Source of the DNA: Anaerolineaceae bacterium 46_22 | GTDB taxonomy: Bacteria; Chloroflexota; Anaerolineae; Anaerolineales; Anaerolineaceae | NCBI GenBank assembly: GCA_001508595.1 | Contig: LGHA01000010.1 | Coordinates: forward strand, 1 to 16,789 | Reading direction: 5' to 3' | DNA length: 16,789 bases | In this document: positions 6,073 to 13,709 of the stretch, one piece after another | Layout: every line of letters starts with the position of its first letter | How positions within the stretch are numbered: position 1 is the first letter of the stretch | The notes under the pieces: model-generated | Databases searched by the model: none | What the model saw: only the letters and a program-made list of their open reading frames with translations | What the model was told of the DNA's origin: nothing | Made by a program: the position numbers and the translations under genes

Positions 6073-8190
6073 ATGCCACAGAATCGAATAAATTCTCATC
6101 CAATATTAGAAATTCCTGTATCGAAAATAATTGAATTTTTTTGGCAGGGTAAACCATTTCAAGCCAAAGAAGGAGAGACAATTGCTTCAGCCCTGATTGC
6201 GAATGGGATCAATATTTTTGGCCATCATCCAAAAGATGACGAACCATTAGGCATATTTTGTGCAAACGGTCAATGTTCACAGTGTATGGTATTGGTCGAT
6301 GGTAAACCCATCAAATCGTGCATGACTAAAGTAAAACCGGGGATGGATGTTATGCCAGCAGAAGGTTTGCCAGATATCTCTGCCTTACCAATAGAAGAAT
6401 CTATATCCTCAAATGAACATAAATTAACTGAAATTATGAAAATACCAGTCTTAATTATCGGCGGTGGTCCTGCTGGGTTATCCGCTGCGATTGAATTAGG
6501 TAACCTGGGGCTTGATGTCTTGCTTGTAGATGATAAATCTCAGTTGGGCGGCAAGCTTGTCCTTCAGACACATCGCTTCTTCGGGTCCACAAAAGCAGTC
6601 TATGCAGGAACAAGGGGCGTGGACATTGCCAAAATATTATCCGGGCAGATTGAAGCCCTGGACTCTGTCGAGGTTTGGTTAGAAACAACGGCTGTTGCTA
6701 TCTTTGAAGAAAAAACGGTTGGTTTGTGGCGGGTAGACTGGAACGAATATGTCCTGGTTAAGCCAGATGTGCTTCTGGTTGCAACAGGAGCCCGTGAGCG
6801 AAGTTTGCCCTTTAAAGGGAACACGCTACCGGGAATTTTTGGCGCTGGTGCTTTCCAGACATTGGTCAATCGTGATTTGGTGAAACCCACAGATAACTTA
6901 TTCATTATTGGTGGCGGCAATGTTGGTTTAATTGCCGGTTATCATGCCCTACAGGCCGGCATTAATGTCGTCGGACTTGTTGAAGCCATGCCCCAATGCG
7001 GCGGCTACAAGGTTCATGAAGATAAATTGGCACGGTTTGGTGTGCCCATCCTCACTTCTCACACGATATTGGAAGCAAAGGGCAAGGATCATGTGAAAAG
7101 TGTTATCATCGCAGAGATTGATGAAAATTTCCAACCCATCCAAGGTACAGAGAAAGAAATCCCCTGTGATTGTGTCTTAATTGCAGTTGGACTCAATCCG
7201 GTGGATGAATTCATTCAAAAAGCAAATGAAGTAAAGATGCCAGTTTTTGCTGCAGGTGATGCTGAAGAAATCGCAGAAGCTTCAGCAGCGATGTACGCCG
7301 GGAAAATAAAAGGTTTAGAAATCGCACAGTACCTGGGATACGACATTCCAAAAATCCCGGAACAATGGCGAGAATTTGAAACCATCTTAAAATCACGTCC
7401 CGGCGAAGTCATTTCGATCGATGAAGATATTCATCATGGTGATGTTTTCCCTGTGATGCATTGTCGACAGGAAATTCCCTGTGATCCTTGCGCCTCGGTT
7501 TGTCCAAACAATCTCATCCAAATCAACCCTGATGACATTCGGGGAATCCCAGAATTTTGTTCGCTGGATGGAAAAAATTGCATCGCCTGTGAACGCTGCG
7601 TTGCAATTTGCCCGGGGTTAGCAATCACATTGGTTGATTTTCGGAAAGATCCTCTGCATCCAATTGTTTCAATACCCCTGGAATTTTCTCAACACACCAT
7701 AAGTGTCGGTGACACCGTTTCAGTCACGGATGTGGACGGTAATATTCTGGCATATGTACCTGTGACATTTATCCGCACGCTCCGAAAGTTCTCACATACT
7801 TTAATTGTTCGGGTCCAGACACCAGCTGAAGTAGCTACCAGGATAGCAGGAATCAGGATTCCCACAGAATGGAACCAACAAGAAGAAAGTCTGGATAAGT
7901 ATCATCAACAAACAGAACAGGAAAACATCGTTTGTCGCTGTGAACATGTTTCCGCCGACACCATAAGAGATCTGGTACAAAGTGGTGTCAGAGATATTAA
8001 CCAGATTAAAGCTGCAACAAAAGCGACAATGGGGGCATGTGGTGGGAAAACCTGTTTATCCCTGATCAAAAAAATATTCAGAGAAGAGGGCGTTTCCATT
8101 GATAAAATTACAGAACCTACACAGCGGCCGGTCTTTGTAGAGATTTCTTTGGACACCCTGGCGAATAATCACCAGGAGGGGCAGGGATAA
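6073..8190 (+). CDS. Multi-cofactor FAD/Fe-S dehydrogenase subunit (SoxA/HcnA+HcnB-like alpha subunit with inserted ferredoxin domain)
   Basis: This 705-residue protein combines, in order: an N-terminal plant-type [2Fe-2S] domain (about 15-95) with C63, C68, C71 and C83; a two-Rossmann FAD/NAD(P)-type disulfide-reductase domain (about 124-420) with GGGPAG (130-135), GGGNVG (280-285) and AAGDAEE (393-399); a ferredoxin-like [4Fe-4S] region (about 460-520) with C464, C470, C473, C477 and a full C503-C506-C509-C513 motif; and a C-terminal BFD-like [2Fe-2S] domain with C621, C623, C656 and C661 (MGACGGKTC). This is the plan of sarcosine oxidase alpha, opine/D-hydroxyproline dehydrogenase and HCN synthase A+B proteins, with an added ferredoxin region and without an obvious C-terminal folate-binding (aminomethyltransferase) domain. 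It probably receives electrons from the partner flavoprotein that begins in the TAATG overlap at 8190. The substrate is unknown. Confidence 0.85.
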   Translation: MPQNRINSHPILEIPVSKIIEFFWQGKPFQAKEGETIASALIANGINIFGHHPKDDEPLGIFCANGQCSQCMVLVDGKPIKSCMTKVKPGMDVMPAEGLPDISALPIEESISSNEHKLTEIMKIPVLIIGGGPAGLSAAIELGNLGLDVLLVDDKSQLGGKLVLQTHRFFGSTKAVYAGTRGVDIAKILSGQIEALDSVEVWLETTAVAIFEEKTVGLWRVDWNEYVLVKPDVLLVATGARERSLPFKGNTLPGIFGAGAFQTLVNRDLVKPTDNLFIIGGGNVGLIAGYHALQAGINVVGLVEAMPQCGGYKVHEDKLARFGVPILTSHTILEAKGKDHVKSVIIAEIDENFQPIQGTEKEIPCDCVLIAVGLNPVDEFIQKANEVKMPVFAAGDAEEIAEASAAMYAGKIKGLEIAQYLGYDIPKIPEQWREFETILKSRPGEVISIDEDIHHGDVFPVMHCRQEIPCDPCASVCPNNLIQINPDDIRGIPEFCSLDGKNCIACERCVAICPGLAITLVDFRKDPLHPIVSIPLEFSQHTISVGDTVSVTDVDGNILAYVPVTFIRTLRKFSHTLIVRVQTPAEVATRIAGIRIPTEWNQQEESLDKYHQQTEQENIVCRCEHVSADTIRDLVQSGVRDINQIKAATKATMGACGGKTCLSLIKKIFREEGVSIDKITEPTQRPVFVEISLDTLANNHQEGQG

Positions 8191-9356
8191 TGGCTATTGA
8201 AAACAAGAAAATCTATGACGTCATTATCATTGGTGCTGGGTCAATCGGCGTACCGACTGCATATTTCATGGCAAAAGCCGGCTTGAAAGTTCTCGTCATT
8301 GAGATGTATTCCAGCGTTGGGCAGGCATCAAATAAACATGCCATTGGGGGTATCCGGGCAACGCATTCAGACCCCCCAAAAATTAACCTTGGCAAACGCA
8401 GTATTGATGTTTTTTCGAACTGGCAAAACCTTCATGGTGATGATATTGAATGGCGGCAAGGCGGTTATTCCTACGTTGCTTATCAAGAAGAACATGCCAG
8501 GCTTCTGAAGAACCTGATCGCCTGGCAGCAAGAGCACAATCTCAATATCTCCTGGCTCGGGAAACAAGACCTGCTTGCAGTTTTGCCAAACCTCAATCCT
8601 GACCATTTGATTGGCGGTACCTTTTCTCCCGGGGATGGCAGCGCATCCCCCCTGATTTCAGCCTTTGCATTTCATAAACGGGCTGTCGAGTCTGGAGCTG
8701 CCTTCCACTTCAATGAGTCAGTTTTGGATTTTATTTTCGATGGCAGTCGAGTGTCAGGGATTATCACTGACAAAGAAAAGTACTACAGCAAGGTTGTTAT
8801 CAATGCCGCTGGCGGATGGGCAAAGCCATTATCAGAAAAAATTGGGCTAGAAGTCCCCGTTGAACCTGATTCACATGAGGCGGCGATCACAGAGCCAGTT
8901 ATGCGGCTGTTCGATCCAATGATCGTTGATATGCGAGCCTACCCCGGATCGGCAAACTTCTATTTTTATCAACATCCAACTGGTAAAATCATCTTCTGTA
9001 TGACCCCAGATCCCCCAATTTGGGGAACCCATACGATTGCTTCAAGTGAGTTTTTACCCAGGGCAGCACGCCGACTGATTGAACTCATGCCGGTTTTAAA
9101 ATACATCAGGGTTCGTAGAGTGTGGCGAGGAACTTATCCAATGACGCCAGATGGGTCGCCCATTATTGGTAATGTTGATGGATTGGATGGCTACCTATTA
9201 GCTGCTGGCATGTGCGGTCAGGGATTTATGTTCGGCCCAGGTGTAGGACAGCTTCTGACAAATATGGTATTAGATAATCTTGATGAATCCGATCGGGTGA
9301 TTTTAGACAACCTGTCATTCCATCGGAATTTTGACGTCATAGAAAGGCTAAAATAA
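8190..9356 (+). CDS. FAD-dependent DAO-family oxidoreductase, SoxB/HcnC-like beta subunit
   Basis: This 388-residue flavoprotein of the D-amino-acid oxidase/glycine oxidase fold probably oxidises an amine or amino acid at its FAD and hands electrons to the Fe-S partner encoded upstream. The N-terminal GAGSIG (15-20) and E38 form the FAD-binding Rossmann motif. Residues NAAGGWA (205-211) and the C-terminal MTPDGSPIIG (318-327) followed by AAGMCGQGFMFGPGVGQ (338-354) are typical of sarcosine-oxidase beta and related heteromeric dehydrogenases. Length matches that family. Its ATG overlaps the previous stop by one base and has AGGAGG upstream, so the two subunits are translationally coupled and surely form a complex. 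Substrate candidates are sarcosine, proline/hydroxyproline, opines or glycine; the sequence does not decide. No SoxD, SoxG or proline racemase gene is adjacent. Confidence 0.88.
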   Translation: MAIENKKIYDVIIIGAGSIGVPTAYFMAKAGLKVLVIEMYSSVGQASNKHAIGGIRATHSDPPKINLGKRSIDVFSNWQNLHGDDIEWRQGGYSYVAYQEEHARLLKNLIAWQQEHNLNISWLGKQDLLAVLPNLNPDHLIGGTFSPGDGSASPLISAFAFHKRAVESGAAFHFNESVLDFIFDGSRVSGIITDKEKYYSKVVINAAGGWAKPLSEKIGLEVPVEPDSHEAAITEPVMRLFDPMIVDMRAYPGSANFYFYQHPTGKIIFCMTPDPPIWGTHTIASSEFLPRAARRLIELMPVLKYIRVRRVWRGTYPMTPDGSPIIGNVDGLDGYLLAAGMCGQGFMFGPGVGQLLTNMVLDNLDESDRVILDNLSFHRNFDVIERLK

Positions 9357-9961
9357 TGGTAGAGGCAATTGTGCTTGATTTTGGCGGCGTAATTATCCGC
9401 ACAGAAGACCATACAGGTCGTAGAGAACTTGAGAAGAAATACGGTCTACCAGAAGGTGGCATTCACAATCTGGTTTTCAAATCCGCAGTTTCGCAGTCCG
9501 CAAGCATTGGTGAGACTGATACCAGTAAAATATGGAATTTTATTGCCGATGAACTGGTGCTTTCTGATGCTGAGCTAAATCAATTTAAAGACAAGTTTTG
9601 GGCTGGTGATTATATTGACTATGAATTGATTGAATTTATAAAGTCATGCAGACCAAGCTATAAAACCGCAATTCTGAGCAACGCCTGGAATAACCTGAGA
9701 AGCACACTATCTGAAGCATATAACATAAAAGAAGGTGAAACTGTAGACCATATCCTGGTATCCGCAGAACTTGGCGTTGTGAAACCGGATCCAAAGATTT
9801 ATCAAATCTTAGCTAAAACGATCGGCTGCGATTTCGAAGATATTCTGTTTGTTGATGATTTCATCGAAAATATTGAAGGTGCAAATTCATTGGGAATTCA
9901 AACAATTCATTATAAACCGGGTCTAGACTTGATTAATGAGATAAAATCAAGATTGGTATAA
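9356..9961 (+). CDS. HAD-IA family hydrolase (YihX-like phosphatase)
   Basis: This 201-residue soluble HAD hydrolase has nucleophile D8 in LDFGGV, motif II SN (108-109), K143 in GVVKPDPKIY, and motif IV VDD (166-168). The residue two after the nucleophile, normally Asp, is Gly10; this is frequent in the YihX/acid-phosphatase-like branch and does not by itself mean loss of activity. The cap lies between motifs I and II (about 20-95). The ATG overlaps the stop of the DAO-like gene (TAATG), so the three genes are one unit. Phosphatase action on a phosphorylated intermediate or inhibitor linked to the dehydrogenase pathway is possible but unproven. Rel follows 33 bases later. Confidence 0.85.
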   Translation: MVEAIVLDFGGVIIRTEDHTGRRELEKKYGLPEGGIHNLVFKSAVSQSASIGETDTSKIWNFIADELVLSDAELNQFKDKFWAGDYIDYELIEFIKSCRPSYKTAILSNAWNNLRSTLSEAYNIKEGETVDHILVSAELGVVKPDPKIYQILAKTIGCDFEDILFVDDFIENIEGANSLGIQTIHYKPGLDLINEIKSRLV

Positions 9962-9994
9962 GTCAAATTTTTACGCGATGAAAGAAGACACGCG

Positions 9995-12193
9995 ATGCAA
10001 CTTGAACAATTTCTGGAGAAATTACCAGAAAATTATTCGGTTTTAGATATTGCACAAATAAAAAAAGCCTATCAGATTGCGCAGAAAGCACATGAAGGTC
10101 AAAGCCTCGCGAGCGGCCTGCCTTATATCTCCCATTGTGTTGCTGTAGCGACAATTCTGGCAGAAATGACGGTGCCCCCTGAGTTGATAATTACAGCTTT
10201 ATTACATGACGCAGTCGAAGACACCAACATCACGCTTGAAGATATTCGAAAAGAATTCAACCAGGAAGTCGCCACACTTGTGGACGGGGTTACAAAATTA
10301 ACGCACTTACCCAATCTTTTACGTGGGGACCAGTACAAAGACATCCCTGTAAAAGAGAAGGGGCAAACACCCCATCGAAAAGTTCGCGAAGATGAAATTG
10401 CAGAAACATTAAGAAAAACATTTCTTGCAATGAGCGATGATATTCGGGTGGTATTGGTTAAACTTGCCGATCGCCTCCATAATATGCGGACACTCTCTTA
10501 TCTTGATGAAGACATTCAAAAGCGCATCGCCCAGGAAACCCTCGATATTTTTGCACCATTAGCAAACCGATTGGGGATTTGGCAAATAAAGTGGGAGTTA
10601 GAGGATCTTGCCTTTAGATATGTTTCACCCAAAGAATATAAAAGCATTGCTGAAAAATTAGCTAATCGACGGGCTGATCGAGAAAACCAGATCCAGGAAA
10701 TCATTGACCGGTTGCACAAAGAACTCGAAGCAGAAGGCATCAAGGCTAAGATTTCAGGCAGGCCCAAACACATCTATTCCATATATCAGAAAATGGTCCA
10801 AAAAGAGAAACCATTTGAGATGTTAATGGACTTAAGGGGTGTTCGATTAATTGTTGAGGATGTGGCAGCTTGTTACAAAGCTTTGGGTGTGGTTCACATG
10901 AAATGGCGTCCAATCCCCGGCGAATTCGACGATTATATCGCAGCGAAAAAAGACAACAATTATCAATCCTTACACACCGCTGTAATCTTTGATGACGGCA
11001 AACCCCTTGAAGTTCAAATTCGAACCCAGGATATGCATGAAAGTGCTGAATACGGTATTGCCGCTCACTGGCGTTACAAGGAAGACCAGAGCAATATTAA
11101 GGAATCCTACCAACAAAAAATTAGCTGGCTGAGAAGTCTGTTTGCATGGCAGCAAGAAGAAGAAAACGCTGACGATCTTGTTGACAGCTGGAATTCTGAC
11201 GTTTTTAAAGATCGAGTCTACGTTCTCACACCCCAGGGTGACATCATCGATTTGCCTGCGGGTTCAACACCAATCGATTTTGCTTATCATGTCCATACCG
11301 AAATCGGTCATCGGTGCCGTGGTGCAAAAATCAACGGTAAACTTGTCTCATTGGACTATGAATTAAAAACGGGCGATCAGGTTGAAGTCCTGACGGCCAA
11401 ACGCGGCGGTCCATCTCGTGATTGGTTAAACACAACCCTGGGATTGGTACACACAAGCCGCGCACGCTCAAAAATTAAACAATGGTTCAAAAAACAAGAC
11501 CGGGACTTAAATTTATCGCAGGGGAAAGCCATCCTCGAGAAAGAATTTAAGCGCCTGGGCCTTAAATCAGTAAATTTTGATGAGATTCTTCCGGAACTCA
11601 ATGTAAAAACGCTCGATGACCTTTACGTTGCGATTGGATGCGGTGATATCGGCTCTGGACGAGTGATAAATAAGCTTGCTGAGATAGAAGAAGAGGAACT
11701 TGAACCAGAACTGGAATTTGAGCTGGTTGAAGCGCCCTCCACAATTGTTCCATCAGATGCAGTAAAAGTGATGGGACTTAAGGGCATCGCAACCACTATG
11801 GCGAAATGCTGCAACCCAATGCCAGGTGATGAGATTATCGGTTACATCACCCGGGGAAGAGGAGCAACCATCCACCGGGCAGATTGCCCAAATATTTTGC
11901 GAGTTACTGAAAAAGAACGTCTTGTAGAAGTTTCTTGGGGACAACCCGGAAAGACCTTTACGGTTCCTATTCAAATAAAAGCTTACGATCGCCAGGGTTT
12001 AATGGGAGATATCTCCAATGTCATCGCTGACGAATCCATAAACCTGATTGACATGAGCTTGAAAATGAATCAACATTTAGCTGTGATAAAAATTGTACTC
12101 GGCGTGCAGGGAATTTCGCAACTCAGCAGGGTATTAACTAAGCTTGAAAACCTGCCTAATGTATTTGAAGCCAAACGGCAGCGCCCTGGCTAA
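9995..12193 (+). CDS. rel: RelA/SpoT homologue, (p)ppGpp synthetase/hydrolase
   Basis: This long-type stringent-response enzyme has 732 residues. The N-terminal HD hydrolase domain keeps H47, H71-D72, E75-D76, D159 and N163. The synthetase domain shows GRPKHIYSIYQKM (255-267), YQSLHTAV (323-330) and EVQIRTQDMH (339-348). Then come a TGS domain (about 405-466), a helical region, a conserved Cys region AKCCNPMPGDEIIG with C605, C606 and C631, and a C-terminal ACT domain (about 655-730). Two points are odd. The synthetase motif that is RXKD in most bifunctional enzymes reads EFDD (310-313), as in monofunctional RelA. About 20 extra residues occur in the HD domain after VTKL (102). With all hydrolase residues present I still expect both activities. 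The start at 9995 has only a weak purine-rich ribosome site. It may be co-transcribed with the dehydrogenase unit. Confidence 0.94.
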   Translation: MQLEQFLEKLPENYSVLDIAQIKKAYQIAQKAHEGQSLASGLPYISHCVAVATILAEMTVPPELIITALLHDAVEDTNITLEDIRKEFNQEVATLVDGVTKLTHLPNLLRGDQYKDIPVKEKGQTPHRKVREDEIAETLRKTFLAMSDDIRVVLVKLADRLHNMRTLSYLDEDIQKRIAQETLDIFAPLANRLGIWQIKWELEDLAFRYVSPKEYKSIAEKLANRRADRENQIQEIIDRLHKELEAEGIKAKISGRPKHIYSIYQKMVQKEKPFEMLMDLRGVRLIVEDVAACYKALGVVHMKWRPIPGEFDDYIAAKKDNNYQSLHTAVIFDDGKPLEVQIRTQDMHESAEYGIAAHWRYKEDQSNIKESYQQKISWLRSLFAWQQEEENADDLVDSWNSDVFKDRVYVLTPQGDIIDLPAGSTPIDFAYHVHTEIGHRCRGAKINGKLVSLDYELKTGDQVEVLTAKRGGPSRDWLNTTLGLVHTSRARSKIKQWFKKQDRDLNLSQGKAILEKEFKRLGLKSVNFDEILPELNVKTLDDLYVAIGCGDIGSGRVINKLAEIEEEELEPELEFELVEAPSTIVPSDAVKVMGLKGIATTMAKCCNPMPGDEIIGYITRGRGATIHRADCPNILRVTEKERLVEVSWGQPGKTFTVPIQIKAYDRQGLMGDISNVIADESINLIDMSLKMNQHLAVIKIVLGVQGISQLSRVLTKLENLPNVFEAKRQRPG

Positions 12194-12232
12194 AATGAGA
12201 TAAGAAATTCAGCACGAATGACTGGTTTGCCC

Positions 12233-12261
12233 TTTACTATTTAAAATTTATAGTGTAAAAT
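12233..12261 (+). promoter_or_regulatory. Promoter for the DUF1540-like acidic protein
   Basis: TTTACT (12233-12238) and TAAAAT (12256-12261) are separated by 17 bases in an AT-rich spacer; four and five of six bases match consensus. The predicted start near 12268 gives a leader of about 36 bases before the ATG. Confidence 0.6.
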
Positions 12262-12303
12262 CTCGACCGAGCAACCACTATGAAATCTTAATCAGGAGGA
12301 ATT

Positions 12304-12561
12304 ATGCCTCGAATTCATTGCCATTATCTTGATTGTGTTTTCCTTGACGGAAAATATTGCAGTGCAGCTGCCATTGAATTAGATCCGGATACCGGATGTA
12401 AAACCTACCAGCCCAATGAAGATATTGATATTGAGGACTGGGACGAACCAGAAGACATCGATGAGTGGGATGAAATGGAAGACGATGAAGATGAAGATCT
12501 CTGGTTAGACGACGATGATGATCTGCTTGATCTGGAATTAGATGATGAGGACGACTTTTAA
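12304..12561 (+). CDS. Small Cys4 protein (DUF1540-like N-terminus) with highly acidic tail
   Basis: This 85-residue protein has two clear parts. Residues 1-36 carry C6, C11, C19 and C32 in the pattern C-x4-C-x7-C-S-A-x2-I-x8-C-K-T-Y, which closely resembles the DUF1540 family, presumed metal-binding. Residues 39-85 are a Trp- and Leu-sprinkled acidic tail: I count 32 Asp/Glu in 47 residues and no basic residue after K33. AGGAGG (12294-12299) lies four bases before the ATG, a strong ribosome site. The gene has its own promoter (12233-12261) and terminator (12639-12669), so it is a stand-alone unit. The tail could bind cations or basic proteins, or mimic nucleic acid; no function is established. 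A protein this acidic should run anomalously on gels. Confidence 0.85.
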   Translation: MPRIHCHYLDCVFLDGKYCSAAAIELDPDTGCKTYQPNEDIDIEDWDEPEDIDEWDEMEDDEDEDLWLDDDDDLLDLELDDEDDF

Positions 12562-12638
12562 CAAAGGTCTCCAAACCAAAACGCCTTCATAATTAGGATC
12601 ACCAGTACTAATATTAATTATGAATTTCATAAAATAAG

Positions 12639-12669
12639 ACAGAAGGCTTTCTTTAGCCTTCTGTTATTT
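12639..12669 (+). terminator. Intrinsic terminator after the acidic protein
   Basis: ACAGAAGGCT (12639-12648) pairs perfectly with AGCCTTCTGT (12655-12664) around a six-base loop, followed by TATTT. The 3' T-tract is short, but the A-rich run on the other side (12631-12637) would make it work in the opposite direction as well. Confidence 0.7.
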
Positions 12670-12705
12670 AAATCGCCAGCAAACCACCAACAGCACCATA
12701 TTGAG

Positions 12706-12711
12706 TATAAT
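12706..12711 (+). promoter_or_regulatory. Possible -10 element for the downstream hypothetical/asp23/nusB group
   Basis: A perfect TATAAT lies at 12706-12711, after the terminator and 57 bases before the ATG at 12769. No convincing -35 lies 16-18 bases upstream. Its position just after a terminator is the main support. Nothing else was found in the 207-base gap 12562-12768. Confidence 0.4.
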
Positions 12712-12768
12712 TCAACATGAAAAATCAAAACTGCGTTATCCTTAACGTTATAGAGAAAGCAGAAAATA

Positions 12769-13290
12769 ATGACTGAAAATGAATATCTCCCTTACAAGGC
12801 AATAAATGTTTACATCGAGAGCGATTTCTTACGAAAAACCCTCGAGTTTATCCTTAAAAACCTCAACACTTTACCAAAAGAAGACCAAATATCTTTTGTG
12901 AAATCATTCAGGGAATATGTCACCATATTGGGATTTCGCAATCCTATGCGAGCACCCCTCACACTACAGGTCAACTCTTATACTAAGGCCTTTGAAGAAA
13001 AGGATGAGGTCATACCGTTTACACTCTCCACCTGGACGAAAATCAAATCGGATTTCGCATCGAAGGTGAAATCCTGGCTTGAATCTGAAGGATGGGATCA
13101 ATTAAGCACAGAAAAGATTTTTAACGAAAACGAGGGTTTTCTCAACAAATTACCGGAGGGTTTATCCTTCGAAAAGATTATTGATGACTTCAAGAATGCC
13201 CATCCCAAGCTCGACTTTGACGAGGATGACTTAATCCTGATGGTTTTATGGATTTCTGGAAGATTACCCCAGGAAGATTCTGGTTTATAA
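12769..13290 (+). CDS. Hypothetical protein, 173 residues
   Basis: I do not recognise this family. The protein is soluble-looking and rich in helix, with no signal peptide, membrane segment or cysteine. Its middle has a proline-containing RNPMRAPLTLQ segment (57-67) preceded by helices (about 17-50). The second half alternates amphipathic helices with Trp residues (W89, W103, W109) and ends in an acidic stretch DFDEDD (149-154) then a hydrophobic LILMVLWISG (155-164). It is plausible as a real gene because frame and base composition match its neighbours, a possible promoter stands upstream, and no competing long frame exists. The ribosome site is weak (AGAAAG). It is 41 bases ahead of the Asp23-family gene and could share its transcript. 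A role cannot be inferred. Confidence 0.7.
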   Translation: MTENEYLPYKAINVYIESDFLRKTLEFILKNLNTLPKEDQISFVKSFREYVTILGFRNPMRAPLTLQVNSYTKAFEEKDEVIPFTLSTWTKIKSDFASKVKSWLESEGWDQLSTEKIFNENEGFLNKLPEGLSFEKIIDDFKNAHPKLDFDEDDLILMVLWISGRLPQEDSGL

Positions 13291-13331
13291 TTTTAGCTGC
13301 ACACACATTTAACCGTTTGACGGGAGTAATT

Positions 13332-13682
13332 ATGGATACCTCTGCGATACAAGAAGACGTCGGAAAGACAACGATATCAACGGAAGTACTGCACAAAATT
13401 GCCCGACTCACCACGCTTAGCGTTGATGGTGTTTGTCGTATGGCAAGTTTTAAGGGCAGCTTTGAAAAAATTTTAGGTAAAGAAGATTACGAGGGGGTTA
13501 AGGTACAGATCAGAGATAATATGGTATTTGTAGAGATATTTGTTGTTCTAATTAGCGGTTTGAATGTTCGTGATATTTCAAGAGAGATACAATCAAGGGT
13601 TTCAAGAGCGATATCGGAGATCGTAGGTATGGAAGTTGGCGGAGTCAACATCCATATCATGGATATCGATTTCAGTGCATAA
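13332..13682 (+). CDS. Asp23/Gls24 family envelope stress response protein (YqhY-like)
   Basis: This 116-residue protein matches the Asp23/Gls24 (DUF322) family, small alpha/beta proteins linked with envelope stress or fatty-acid control in Gram-positives. Typical features are ISTEVLHKIARLTTLSVDGV (20 residues, ISTEVLHKIA at the N-terminus), the central EGVKVQIRDN beta segment and the C-terminal VGGVNIHIMDIDF. The start at 13332 has GGGAG (13322-13326) five bases upstream and begins just before the family's first conserved segment. An in-frame ATG at 13248 would overlap the previous gene by 43 bases and add a non-family leader. Placement 27 bases before nusB repeats the yqhY-nusB order of Bacillus and relatives, which supports the call. 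Confidence 0.88.
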   Translation: MDTSAIQEDVGKTTISTEVLHKIARLTTLSVDGVCRMASFKGSFEKILGKEDYEGVKVQIRDNMVFVEIFVVLISGLNVRDISREIQSRVSRAISEIVGMEVGGVNIHIMDIDFSA

Positions 13683-13709
13683 ACAACAATCAAAAAGAAG
13701 ACATCTAAT

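Noticed and set aside
6073..9356. Hydrogen cyanide synthase HcnABC
   Set aside because: The domain set is related, but the added ferredoxin region and lack of any specific signature leave the substrate undecided, so the gene names were not used.
9978..10046. 22-codon frame overlapping the rel start, within a repeated ACGCGATG (9973-9980 and 9990-9997)
   Set aside because: It has no ribosome site and no recognisable peptide; the 8-base repeat is short enough to be chance.
13248..13331. Longer Asp23-family protein starting at 13248
   Set aside because: It would overlap the preceding gene by 43 bases and add residues foreign to the family; the ATG at 13332 has a good ribosome site.
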